Below the pieces are notes generated by a model. That model had not been told where the DNA came from. It did not search any database and saw nothing but the letters and a program-made list of their open reading frames with translations. Below are positions 1 to 13,100 of a DNA stretch of 64,000 nucleotides, one piece after another. The position numbers and the translations under genes are program-made. Each line of letters opens with the position of its first letter. Position 1 is the stretch's first letter. This DNA is from Antitrichia curtipendula (lineage: Eukaryota > Streptophyta > Bryopsida > Hypnales > Leucodontaceae), in NCBI GenBank assembly GCA_951230915.1, contig OX579635.1, forward strand, positions 30,814,001 through 30,878,000. Direction: 5' to 3'.

Positions 1-700
1 TTCAATTCTTTATTATTATTTACCTTCTCAATTCCATAATGCTCACTCATTGGTTGTATCTTTTTTAGATTATTGCTTTTGTTTCTACCTTAGATTAAGC
101 TTATTATAATATGCTAATCTTAAATTAAATTTTTATTTCCAATCTAATGATATCAAAGTTGTAGGACAAACTTTTCTCAACTAGGATTATATCAAGCTTT
201 AATGTCAGTCTTTTGAATTCATCAAGGATTTAAAAACAACATCATGAACCTTGAAAACATTCAACTTTGCCAACATTTTGAAGAATTTTTTAATTTTGTG
301 ACAATTATACATAAAATACATTATATTCATTTAAAAAAATTGAATTTTAAGTATTTCTTTATAAAAATTTGAGGGAATGTTTTTATTCAAACTATTTCTT
401 CCATTTGGACCATTACATTATTAATAGAATTATTGTATAAAAGTAGTCAATTCACTTAAATATTCCTATTTATGAGTTGTTATATTTGGAAGTTTCAAAA
501 AATTGAAATATATTTTTTGTTTTTTAATATTTTAAATTATAATATAATATAATAGTCAATGTAGCTTTGTAAAATAATTTTAATAGTCAATGTTATTTTC
601 TAAATAATGTTATAAATTACATTACATCCAAGATGAATGATTTTGATTTTAAGTGCTATTAAATAAATAATTAAATTTTTTGTTACCTTCATTTTTATAG

Positions 701-1929
701 GAAAAATTTAAACAAGAATTTTTTGCTAAAAAAATGAAAGAATTTTTAATTTTGAGAACACAGCAGCGTGACATCATCTTTGAGGTATGTTTTGGCAAAA
801 TCTAAAAATATGACAAGAAATATAAATAAATTTATTTGGATAGTGAGATTGTAATTGACAAAGCTCAAGTGCTCAACCCTTTATGCTAGATGCTATGAAT
901 CTTGAAATAGGTTACAATACATTATAGTCTAAGTGAAGGTTTTAGTATTCCAATTTAGTATTGCTTTGTATCACGGCTTAATGTCCTTGCAATATACTTC
1001 ATTTTGACTGTATTCATATAATTTAATTGGGTGTTGCTTCCTATTCTTGTTATAAAAAGTGTGATTTCAAAGTCTAAATATAGATCTAGTAAGTAACCTA
1101 TCAACCAACTTAGTGAGCATCCTATACCATCTCCAATTAAATTACAAACTAGAGGCCTCTAGGAAGGTTGAAATTCATGCTAATGAGTTTTAAATCTAAC
1201 ATTGGTTATTTTTTTGCAGAAATTTCATGCTTCTATGCATGCTAAAAAATTAAAGGAGCAATATGCAATAGCAATGCAAAAAGCTTTACGGGTTGTTAAA
1301 CACTATTCTAACTTACCAAACCTATGCAATGTCTATTTAAATATTTTTTTATTGCATAGAATGTTTGAATTTCCCATAATTGTCTCTAAAATATTCTTCC
1401 TTAATTATATAGAATCATTCAATTTTTTGGTACTAAAAGAATATATGTGTTACAATTGATGTAAATATTGCATCTTAGCACATCATTAAAAGAGGTTGTG
1501 GCCTTGTGGGGCAGGCTTCATGGCATGACATCCTCGGTTTGCAATTTTTTGCTGAACAAAAAGATGAAAATAGACGTATCAAGATGGTATTTTTTTACAC
1601 TCAAACATAATTCTAGCACAATGTGTTATATTATATATCTTTTATATGTTAAAGATAAAGATAATATTGATATTGTATTCTTATTTTGGATGTAGGAAAG
1701 CATGATAATACATTTTGATAAAGCTGAAACTGACGAGTTTTCAAAAGACATTGAAGAGTTTGAAAGAAAAACCGGATTTAGACTTGGTGCAAATGAAATG
1801 GCATTGGAAGGGGGTGTTGGGAAGAAAACACCTACAAAACCACCAGCACCAAAGAAAATGAGCAAGACTGCCATTAAACCAACAGGAGAAACAACACCTA
1901 ATCCTCTTGATCCTAAATTCCAAGAAGAG
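701..1929 (+). CDS. SPEF2: SPEF2-like exons, N-terminal coiled coil (first visible exons)
   Basis: Exons read as 701-784 (EKFKQEFFAKKMKEF, donor GTATGT), 1220-1291 (KFHASMHAKKLKEQYAIA, weak donor GTTGTT), 1515-1586 (LQFFAEQKDENRRIKM, donor GTATTT) and 1696-1929 (from ESMIIHFDKAETDEF to DPKFQEE, donor GTACCA). All are phase 0 and rich in K, E and Q, as in the long helical stretch before the kinase-like domain of SPEF2. The 1696-1929 exon has a basic, proline-rich patch (KKTPTKPPAPKKMSK), a likely flexible linker. The 701-784 and 1696-1929 exons are the firm ones. The acceptor chosen at 1514 is purine-rich, so that edge may be wrong. Nothing gene-like was recognised in 1-700, which is probably intron. 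Confidence 0.65.
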
Positions 1930-4107
1930 GTACCAAAATGTGCCTTTATAATAATTAATATAAGACATATTGATATTTAGTTTATTATAATTAGAAAAAA
2001 TTTAACTCTATAACGGCATAGTGGCCTAAAAGTGTCTAATAGATGAGAGAGAATTCTTCTATGTAAGACAAAAATATAGATGTTCATCCTTGGAATTTTC
2101 CATAAAAAGGAAAGGTCTTGCACAATAGTTTGACGTCCAGTGAGTGTTCTTGGTGATTTTTTAAGCAAGTAAATCTTATAGTACCAAAAAGGATGATTTT
2201 TAAAGTGACTAGCTTGATGTTTTAGGATTAAAGTTTTAAAATAAAAAATAGTTTGTACTTGCTTTAATTCCTAAATGCCCAAAGCACCATATTTGGGTAT
2301 TGACACAACTTTAAAATCTTACCAAAGTATTATTTTTGGTAGTTTCTCTTCTAAGTAGATGTCCTTTAATAAAATTTATTGTAAACATATTAAATTAAAA
2401 TTTTGAAAAAGATTGTTTATAGTTTTTTTATTGAAGATTTTGTGCAAGGGTGTCTACAATAAATCTTGATTTTTTAGTGTTAGGGGCTCTTGGAAATGAG
2501 CCTCAAATACATTGGATCTTGAGAAAAAAATTTGTAGAGTATTTTTAAGAAGCTGCCATAAATGAATTATGGTTATGTATGTTTTGTCCTTAAGCATCAT
2601 CTTTTTTTACTGACTCAATTTTAGATTTGATATGTAGAAAGAAGATTGAAAGACTTCAAATAACTTTCACAATTTTAATACCGTCTTGATTGAACATTAT
2701 AATTTTTCAATTCAAAAGTATACATGTTGTGCCTCTTTTTCTTTTGAGATCCAAAACACATCTAGTTTGATTTTGTATGGTTACATTTTCAAGAGAATTG
2801 ATAAACCTTATCTAAACTTGGTCTCTTGTTTAGTTTTGAGTAAACTCCAAGAAGTTTAAAAAATCTTTAGGTATTTAGAGGTCATTGTTAATTGATTCCA
2901 AATTTTTTATGTCATATGTCTTTGTATTGGAATTTTTATGTTGTTTTTGAAATAAATTCTATCAAATTATAATATGTGTGTTTTGATGTGAAACAATTTG
3001 TTTTCTTTCTAATGCATTATGGATTGGATACAACTTGTATTTAACTTAGGTTAAAACATTTGAATTGTTGTCCTTTGATATCTTCTCAATGAAGGAAGAT
3101 ATATAAAGTAGTGAGAGAAAAATAACTCCAACCACTTTAAGTACTTGGCACACTTTGAGAGTCTATTTGTTTAGTGTCCCACATCAAATTTCAAGAAGTT
3201 GTTCCAAGTGACTCCTAGACTACATACCTTTGTAAGAAAGAAGATTCTATACTAATTAAATAAGATTTTAGAAAAGAAAGGAGATTAGAATTTTAATAGG
3301 GGTGGTTCGATAGAAATGATTAGGTAGATTGAAAAAAAGTTAGAGACTATAAATTTGATTATGATAAGGATTTTAAGGTAGGTGGAGTAAATTAGGGAGT
3401 GTTTGATTGTTTGAGGGTTTTTTTGTACAATAGAATGTATGTGACTTATTAATGGCAATTTTATTAATGATAGAAAGGATGTAGTTTATAGCGTGGATAG
3501 GAATTTGAAGTTGTTGATAGAGTGATTGGATTGAAGAAATATGTGGGGTACAATGGAGGGTGACAATAGTGACCATTAGTGGTTGTGTATTCAAACCAAG
3601 GTTGCAAATGTTGGCAATGAGGGAGTGATACTAATTTATTTTTTATGCCAAAGATTTTGGAGAGAATCTATCATTGCAATATGTGAATTCAATATTGTAA
3701 TGTTGTCAACAGTTTATTGGTGGGTCATGTTGGAAAGATATTGTTATTAGGCTCAATATGTCAGGGTATAAGTACAATGCATTACATTAATAGTATGTTG
3801 GATTAAGGCATTGATAAGGATATATCCATTGGGACACTATGTACTCTGAGGACTTGTCTTTGAAGATTCCCATATTTATGAATACAAAGCATTTTGACGT
3901 AGGGTATGATAATAGTAGTTTACGTATTTTATAAACTATTTTGTTATGTCTTTTGAATGATGCACAATATATTGTACTTCGTAATATACAGAAAGGCATG
4001 TTGCAATTTTTTATGAAAATTTAGGCATTGAAACAATAATTTGAAAAAATATACATATATATATTTTTAAATATGAAATATCTCAAATTTGAATTTGAAA
4101 TTTCTAT

Positions 4108-4147
<40 letters not shown>

Positions 4148-7100
4148 TTAAATATTTTTTAAAATTAAAAATCTTAGTTTTGATCAAATAAATAGCTTTG
4201 TCTAAATTAGTATTTTTTTTTCTTCTCATATAATTCAAAAATATGAACATAAAAAAATTTAAAATTTGATGGAATAATACATTTTATGGAATTTTATGGA
4301 GTTTTATATTTTGTTATTATTATTCATATTTTATAAATTTTCTCTCACAAAAATTTAATCATTATTTATTGTAATATATCACAAAAAATCTTATTATTTT
4401 AATGAGTTTGAATTTTTACAAGTTGACTTTAGAAACAAAAGAGAAAAATCATTCTGTCAAGAATTTTTTTTTTGTGATATACTTGTGGCAGAATATACGT
4501 GCTTAGGTTAGCAAGAATTTTAATTGCATGCTAATGCGCATTGCAGCAAGCCAAAGCAGCTCAAGCTTTAATATTGGCAATCAAAGAAAGAAAATTAAAA
4601 GAATTTTCGGATATGCTAGAAGCTCTAAGAAAACAAAAACAAGTATGTCATACTTTTACAACTTTTCACTTAGGTATATTGCATATGAATTTATTGAAAT
4701 TGTTCAATCCTTGTTATTTCCATCAAGAAGATTCATTGCACAAAAAATCTTTTGATGTGAACAAGTTTATAAGAATTATAGAAAAGAATTATTTATTTAT
4801 TTAATTTTAAGGTATAAATGCGTGAATGTAATAAATAAAAATTGTTGCATTTTAATGTTTGTTGTAAATATGTAGATATTCAAAGTGTAGGTTTTTTTTT
4901 ATATGTCTTTAGACCTTTTTAGTATTGGTATCACAACGACGCTAGCATGTGAGCCTAGAATTGCAAGCCTACAAGCCTTGAGCCTAGGTGTAAGTAAGTA
5001 TTCTACAACTATAGAAGGTATCTATAATACATATAAATTTTCTATAACCATGGAAGGTGCCTATAATATAGGTACCTATAATATATGAGCCTAAGCTCAT
5101 GGGCTCAAGATCCTAGGCTCACATGCTAGCAACCATGGTTGGTATCATGCATCAAATTTCATCAAAATTATCAAATTTGACGTAGGTATCAATTTAATAT
5201 ATACCACAAAAACTACTTCTTTCCAAAATTGTTGTAAAAATTTGTGATTGTGGTATTTTATGGTAATAAGTGATATATGTATATTCATCTAAATTTGAAA
5301 CTCTCTTTAACCAATAACTAATTATTAAATCTAATCTTACCATTTAGCCCATAACGATCCAAGAGGGTGTACTCTCAAAAGGGGCCAAAATTGCCAAGAA
5401 CTTGAGAACTTTTTTTACTCATTTATTCTTGAGATTGGATATTTGGATGTAACCATAGGATCTTGAATTTTGCATTCAGAGTGAGCACTTCAAAACAATT
5501 TAGATTATTTGACCACATGGTTTAGGAGATACTTATTTTTTAAGTTTTATTTGGGTCAATGGAAATACAGAAAAATTCACTTTGAAGGAATATATCTTTG
5601 TGAGAATATCTTGAAATGATTTTTTTTTAAATTTTCAATGAAAAATAAGACAATTAAGAATGTACATGTAAAATTTCAAAACATTCCAAGTATTTTTCAA
5701 TTCATGGGGGAGCTTGCAATGCACGGTAGTCACTCAAATGAGAATAGTGTTTATAAGAAAGAAAAGAATGAGACAATTGTCTTTTCCTTGAACTCCTTAG
5801 ATCTACCAATTTTGAGGTGGATACAACCTTTTTTTATATGGGCTAGAATCACATTGGTTGGCTAACTTTTTATAGTTCATGCCCAAACCAACTCCCCAAA
5901 ATGAATTGTAAACTACAATCACTACAAGAAAATGAAGGGTTTTGCACCTATATTTTGCAACTTGTTTTGTAGTTGCAGCGGGCGTTTGCAACTGAATGAT
6001 AATTTAGAGACCGCAGTTGCAACAGACAAGTTGCACTAGTTGCAAAATAGTTGCAAGTTTGATCACATATGTGGAAGTTCATCAATGGACTCTTTTGACG
6101 TTGTTGCTGATGTGGAACTTGTTTGTATGCAACTTGTTTGCAACTCATTCACAACTTGTCTATGATTTGTAGATTTGTAGATTTTGAAGTTTTAATTTCA
6201 ATGATTTGTAGATATCAGAATTTCAGATCTAGTTTCTTTTTTAGATTATCAAATCCAAATATTGATATTAAATAGATTTCATCAATTTACAAAACTTTAC
6301 AATTTCACAAGTTCTAAAATTTCTTAGACTTTAAATATTTGGTGATTTCTATAGACTGTAGAAATCTACAAATGTAGAAATATTGGAATCCCATAATTAG
6401 AATTCATTACATGAGAATGCTATAACTTACAATTCTTATATGTCCAACCTAATGGTACTCTTGACAATTGTTTTCTAGTTGAACTCTAGTTTTAGTCTAG
6501 TTGCTTTCGAGTTGAATTGCAGTTGAATGTAGATTCTATGCAATGTAGTTTGACTCATTAGACTCTACAAAACAGAAAGTTGTCCACATCAACAATTGTA
6601 AGGAATATTGGATGTAAAATACCTCACATCAATTTTTCTAATACATCCTTGTAATCCTAAACATCATTTTGCGACTACTTTGCGGCTACAACAATGTATA
6701 ATTTTGTTCACATTAAATCTAGTGCAAATACAGAGGGCTACAGTCGCAGGACAATTGTATAGGACACATAGTTGCATTGCAATTGATTGTGGCAAACATG
6801 TTTTTCTTCTAGTGAATACACCAATTAACTTTGAAAATTTTCAGAAGGTGGAGTTTAACTCAAAATTTGATGAAACTACCACCATTGAATTTAAAATGCA
6901 GTTTATCTTTTAAAAATAGCTTTTATTATTGAAAGAATTCCAAATTTAAGAACTGAAAGCTCAAAAAGAGGGTCACCTACCAAAAAATGATCGCTTGGGT
7001 CATTAGGGGTTAACTTTCCTTCTAATAAATGCCTGCACTATTGGATATAGAACATTCATTTTAAATTGTTCCACAGGGCATGCTTGTAGAAGAAGAACAA

Positions 7101-10100
7101 AAACATGCAATGGATGAAAAAGAAAAAAAGAAAAAAAGTGAAGAAGATGCTATTTTGCAAACCGCACAAGAAAAAGAAGAGGTTGAAAAACAACAAATTT
7201 TGGAAGAAGAACAAAAAGCAACACATGACGCTTGGCTTCTTCAACAACAAGAAAGGAGGGAGAAAAGTAAAGCTGATTTTGATTTGATACAAGCTCATGA
7301 ACATGAATGCTATTTGATGTATTTTAATGACAAAGCTGACGACATCAATAAAGAATATGAGTCTTGGCAGGTGAATTTTTTCATGGTTTTAGAATTTGCT
7401 TCTTCCAAAAAATTTTAATCCAAAATATTATACATAATATGAAGAATTTGATTCTTACAAATCTACATAGTATATGTTTTGTTTCAAAAAATAAAATCTT
7501 TGTGTTGATAATGGCAGATTGACATTCAAGCAAAGCATAAAAAGAGATTGCAAAAACACTACAACTTTTGTTTTGATATTATTTTACAGGTCTTTTTCTA
7601 ATACCATTTTTCTAGCAATAAATTTGTATTTGCGCTATTATTTGCAATCAATCTTTAATAAAAAAATATTTTGACTTGTACACACTTCTCAAGACTATTA
7701 TAAATGAAGTACTCCAACATCTTTTTGAAGTTAATGGAAATCAAAATTTCATTTCTTATATACTTATTATTTCATTCAAAATTTGAATCAAAACTCAATA
7801 GATTCCTTTTTACATTTACAAAAATGAGTGTCAACCATACTTCATTAGAAAATTTGTATTTGTGTTTCTATGGATAATTAAGACTAAATCCAATTATATT
7901 GAGTTTTTACTATAGATGGATAGACACTGATAGGAAATACCAAATCTATAATAGAATTCTAATTTTGTCTTTGAAAACCTTTGCAATGAATGAATAGTTA
8001 AAGACATAATCATCATCAATATTTACAATTCATTAGTTATTCTTATTATTGTACTGACTACCATACATATTTGATTAATATGGTCAAAATTTATGAGTTA
8101 TACAATTAGTATATGTAATAAAATGACAATAAAATTATGTGTATATATATAATTTAATATCCTTGATTATTTCTTTTATTTGTTTTCAACAATATAAAAC
8201 AATTATTAGTTGTAATACAAAGCTACCTATATCCTAAAATAAACTTGACCTAGTGTGCTTATTGAATTTTATACTTGAATTTTTTTTCTAATGCATGCTT
8301 GTTGCAAGATGATTTCTCATTCAATTTCCTTTTGGGGAGGTTGGAGACCGATTTTTAGTTTGTTAGCATGGCAGAATGTATAAATGAATATCGATTTGAA
8401 GTAGGAAAGAATTTGCCTATTGATGAGTGGAGACAATGGAAAAATCTATTCATCAAAGGAGCGCTTTTACCAGTTGTTTTACCATGTCCTCCATCACCAA
8501 TAGAACCTCATTGTGAAAAAGAACTAAGAATTGCTAAGGTTTACTTCAGTCATGTTTTTTAAATATAAAATTTTATTTATATTTAGTCCTTGCATAGTAG
8601 AATTTACATATTATATTCAAGCTTAAGAAAACTATAACACAAATTTNNNNNNNNNNNNNNNNNNNNNNNNNNNNNNNNNNNNNNNNNNNNNNNNNNNNNN
8701 NNNNNNNNNNNNNNNNNNNNNNNNNNNNNNNNNNNNNNNNNNNNNNNNNNNNNNNNNNNNNNNNNNNNNNNNNNNNNNNNNNNNNNNNNNNNNNNNNNNN
8801 NNNNNNNNNNNNNNNNNNNNNNNNNNNNNNNNNNNNNNNNNNNNNNTCTTGGTGGGAGAAGTGAATATCTTTATCCGTTTTTACATGTATTCAAAATTTG
8901 ATATAAGAAAATTCCAATTAGATTTCTAAATATGACAAATTTTTCCAAAATATTTAAAATATATGAATTGTGAGTTTTAAAAATACAAAGTTAAAAAAAA
9001 TGAGCATTGTTTATATTTTAAAGTATCTATTTAAGTGTTTTTTTAATTTTTTATTGTGCTATCATGATGCAAATAGTACCAGTAAATGAAGTTGATACAC
9101 TTTCAACCAAAGGTGCACCTCCTCCAACTAAAAAGAAATCTAGTTAAGATAAAATATTCACCATTTAAATCTTACTTTTCTTAATTTTTTGATTAATTTA
9201 ATTGTGACATGAACTTTCAAATTTTTAGAATGCTAATAAAATTTCCTATCTACTTTAATATTTTAAAAATGTGCACATCCTCAAGTTTTATAAAAATTCA
9301 TTGAATTTTTCTTTTTCTTTATTATACTTACATTAATGTTTAATTTAATATTAACAAGGTCTATCATGTTGTAGTAAAGGGTGCTCAACCTACAACAATA
9401 CCTGTTCAACAAAATGGATTTGTACTAGATGGTTTTCCTCAAACTAAAAGTCAAGTAGCAGCATTAGAAAGGTGTTTGACAGGTTTTAATTTTGAAGCTC
9501 AAGAGGCCAAAAAAGAAAAAAAATTCAAAATTGTCCCACCACCTGAGCATGTAAGCACTCAAGAGGCATTGATTAAATACTAAAATTACTAAAAACAATA
9601 CAGTTAAGACACTTGGATATAAAAGATGAATGTAGAATAAAATGGAATATGATCATTGTAAGCATTCAATAGAAAGTAGTTACAAAGGATATAATATAAT
9701 TAATATTTTTTGAAATCTAACAATAAATGAAAACTTTAAATTTCATTTAAACTTTTAATATACTTTTTTAATTACAAATTATCTGGGAATGATATACAAA
9801 TAATCCATATAAGAAAATATAAGTATTAGTAGTCTAAATTGGTTTGTATACTTTTCAAGTAAATACAAAATAGCTTGAGAGGTCATAAAATAAATGTGTT
9901 TAATTTTTCAATAGTTGAATTACATCATCAAAGTCAAATTTCTAAACATTTGTCACCTTTATTTGTAAATTTTTTTAATAAATTATTTATCTAAAAGCAC
10001 AATTTTTTAATATTTTTTTGACCATTGTGTGAATTGCACAACAATAAAATAAAATTATAGATATTATAGATATTATAGATTAAAAAATGCTATATTTAGT

Positions 10101-13100
10101 ATTCAACTTAAAGGATTTTAAATATAATATTGAACATAATTTTATTCTTAATATTTATGAAGTTTCGTCTATAAGATATTGTCAAATTTATTACAAAACA
10201 TTATATCTACTACTCCCTCCACTCCAAAATGATCTTCTTGTTGGCCTTTATTTTGTGTCCCAAATTGATTTTCTTGTTGTAACATGGAGGAAGGGCCTAT
10301 GGGTTGAAACCTTAGCGCGTTTTTTAAATGTTAAGTGAATAGTAAAGTTGAAAAATCCCAAAGAAGCTATTTTTTATTATTTATTTGTTTAAAAAAAAAT
10401 AGGAAAGATTGGCCCGTTGGCCTGATTGTACAAACAAGTGAGCACTTTCCTCTTCATTGTTCACTATCTGCAATATTCAGGTCAATGGATCATTCTTTGT
10501 TAGTTTTTTCTAAACAAATGAAATTGAAAATCATGCACTACACTTGACTATGAGGGGTGGGGGAGGGGTGGGGGTAGTTGACACGATGAAATGACCTATC
10601 CACAAAAATACCGTGGGAATGACTTTGCACTCTGCAGGAAGATAGAAGAACACAACCCATAGTGTGGGAGTTCAAGAAATGGTTGGCTAGTGGTGTTCCT
10701 TTAGAATGGCCAAAAAATCTCACTTTTTATTGCTTCACAACTACATCTTGAAAACTAATCACGAACTAAAATTTCTACAGCAATTAGAGAGTATTAAATT
10801 CTATTTTCAGTTTAAAACCAGTGTAAAAAAATGTTATTTTCAACCTTAATTTGGAACATTTTGTCTAAAAGGAAGATCATTTTGGAACAAAGGAAATATT
10901 GTTTTTGAGATTTATTTTCAAAAATAGTTAGGAAAATAAATATGTTTTTAAGATTTATTTTCAAAAATAATTAGGAAAATAAATATATTAAACAGATTTT
11001 TAGGGATTTTTATGTTAATTACATTAATTCATCACAATGTTAATAAATAACGAAGAAGAAAAATTTAGTAAAGACATCCTAAACAAAAAACTATCATGTC
11101 CTTAAAAAAGGGATATTAGTTGAGCTTATATTAGCATAAAATTATTGTTGATAGCTTAAATATAGCAACAACTTTGTGCAGATTTTATTAGACATTGCAC
11201 TTTGTTGAAATAAAAAGATTAAAATACTAAATATTTGAGATGTATTAGGAAGTTGAAGAACAAAAAGACTCGGGACTTCATATGTACTTCATTATTGAAG
11301 CACCTCCTCAAGATGTGCTTCTTAATCAGCTTTCATCAAGCACTATTGATCCAACAACAAATATCATATATAATCCACTAACAAATCCTATACCCCTTGG
11401 AGATAAAACGTAATTTTAATTTAATTTTGTGACATTGTATATATCAATAATCAACATTCAATCAAAATAAGATTTTGGTATTTATTTCACATAAATTTAT
11501 GCAAAATGTAGATATGTATCTTTATTATCATAAAGATATTATACTTAAATTTATTTTATTTTCAAAAATAAATTAAACAATAAAAATTAATGGATGATCT
11601 ATTTATAATAAAAATTTATATAAAAATATTATTATAAAAATATTTATTATATTTGAAAATTTTAAATAGCTTAAGATTTGAAAATTATATATACTTGACA
11701 GTGGAATTATTGAGCGCCTTCAACCACTAAAGTCAAAAGAAGAAATCCTTGCACAAATTGTTGATGAAGTAGAAGTTTTCAATTCAATGAAAGATTTTTT
11801 AAACAAGTTTAATAATATACATTTTGTACCACAACTTAGTAATGAAAGCAAAATTGTGTCCCCGAATGTTGAAATGGCAATAAAAATTGTTACTACTTTT
11901 ATTGATTATAAATCCAAAGAAGTGGTAGAAAATCTTATAAGTAATAATACAAAATCAACAATTGAAGTGGCAATTCAGGTGATTTTTTTGGACAATATTT
12001 AATTGCTTGTTATTAGATGAGTATTGGAAATAAAAATGAGAATGCTTTAATAAAACTAATATATATATTTAAAATACCTTTCACAAAACTTTTAAGTTTG
12101 AGATTCCAACACAATTTTTTAAAAACCTAATATAAAAGTTGACTCTTAAACCTATAACAATTTTTTTTCATTTATAGAATACGGAGACATCCATTTAAAT
12201 TCAAAATGACTAAAACTAATTTGATTGTAATTCAATTATCAATGAATTATAAGCATAAAAATTTATTTTAGTTGTTTGAAGCAAAGTGTGACAAGGTTCA
12301 AATTTGTTTATTTATAGTAGAATTCAATTTTTATTTAGAACAAGACATTTGTTTTCATATCAAATTGATAACACTAGAAAGAAGATTTATTACTCATCAC
12401 CATCTTACACTACATTCAATCTGCAAATGCTTCAAATTATTGAAATTTCTATTGTAAAAATTGTTGATTAAAATTTTAAAATCTAAATCTAAATTTGAAT
12501 CTTCTAGAAGTTGAATTTTTTACTAATACTTTTTTAATATTTTTCCTTTTTGAACAAGGAACACCATTTTTGTACAAAACAATTCATTACATGTACTTGT
12601 ATTTTTTTTCCCTTATGTATGGTATGATAAGAACCAAGTAATTGATCAGTTATCAAATTTATATTCAAAAATTTATCTTTCAAAAACTATCCACTCAAAA
12701 GACAGGAACACCCTCCTGGGAATTAGTTGCCCCCCCCCTCCTATGGAAAAAAATGACAGCCCTTGATTTTTTTGGGAAAAAAAATCATGCCCCTCCTACT
12801 GCCATTGATTTATATACGGATAAGTAGTACATGTACAAATACATGTATAATACATATATGAATTCGAGTATATATACACGATACGGATACGGATATATAC
12901 GTTGTACAAATACAGATATTTAATGGATACGCAATGGATATATCCCATATCCATTGCCACTCCCACCCCACCTCAAAATTACAAAAGGGCTGGGAGGGTG
13001 GGTGGTGAGGAGAAAAAAAATTTAATTGATTTTTTAAAACTTAACCACAATAAAAATGCATTAGGGGGGTGGGGGTGGGTTAAAAAGAAATTTTAATTAA

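Noticed and set aside
7056..7304. Phe/Leu-rich minus-strand frame
   Set aside because: Complement of the Lys/Glu-rich SPEF2 coiled-coil exon, not a membrane protein.
9077..9142. Exon reading VPVNEVDTLSTKGAPPPTKK
   Set aside because: Plausible coding content but its phase conflicts with the next firm exon; kept only as a possibility near the gap.
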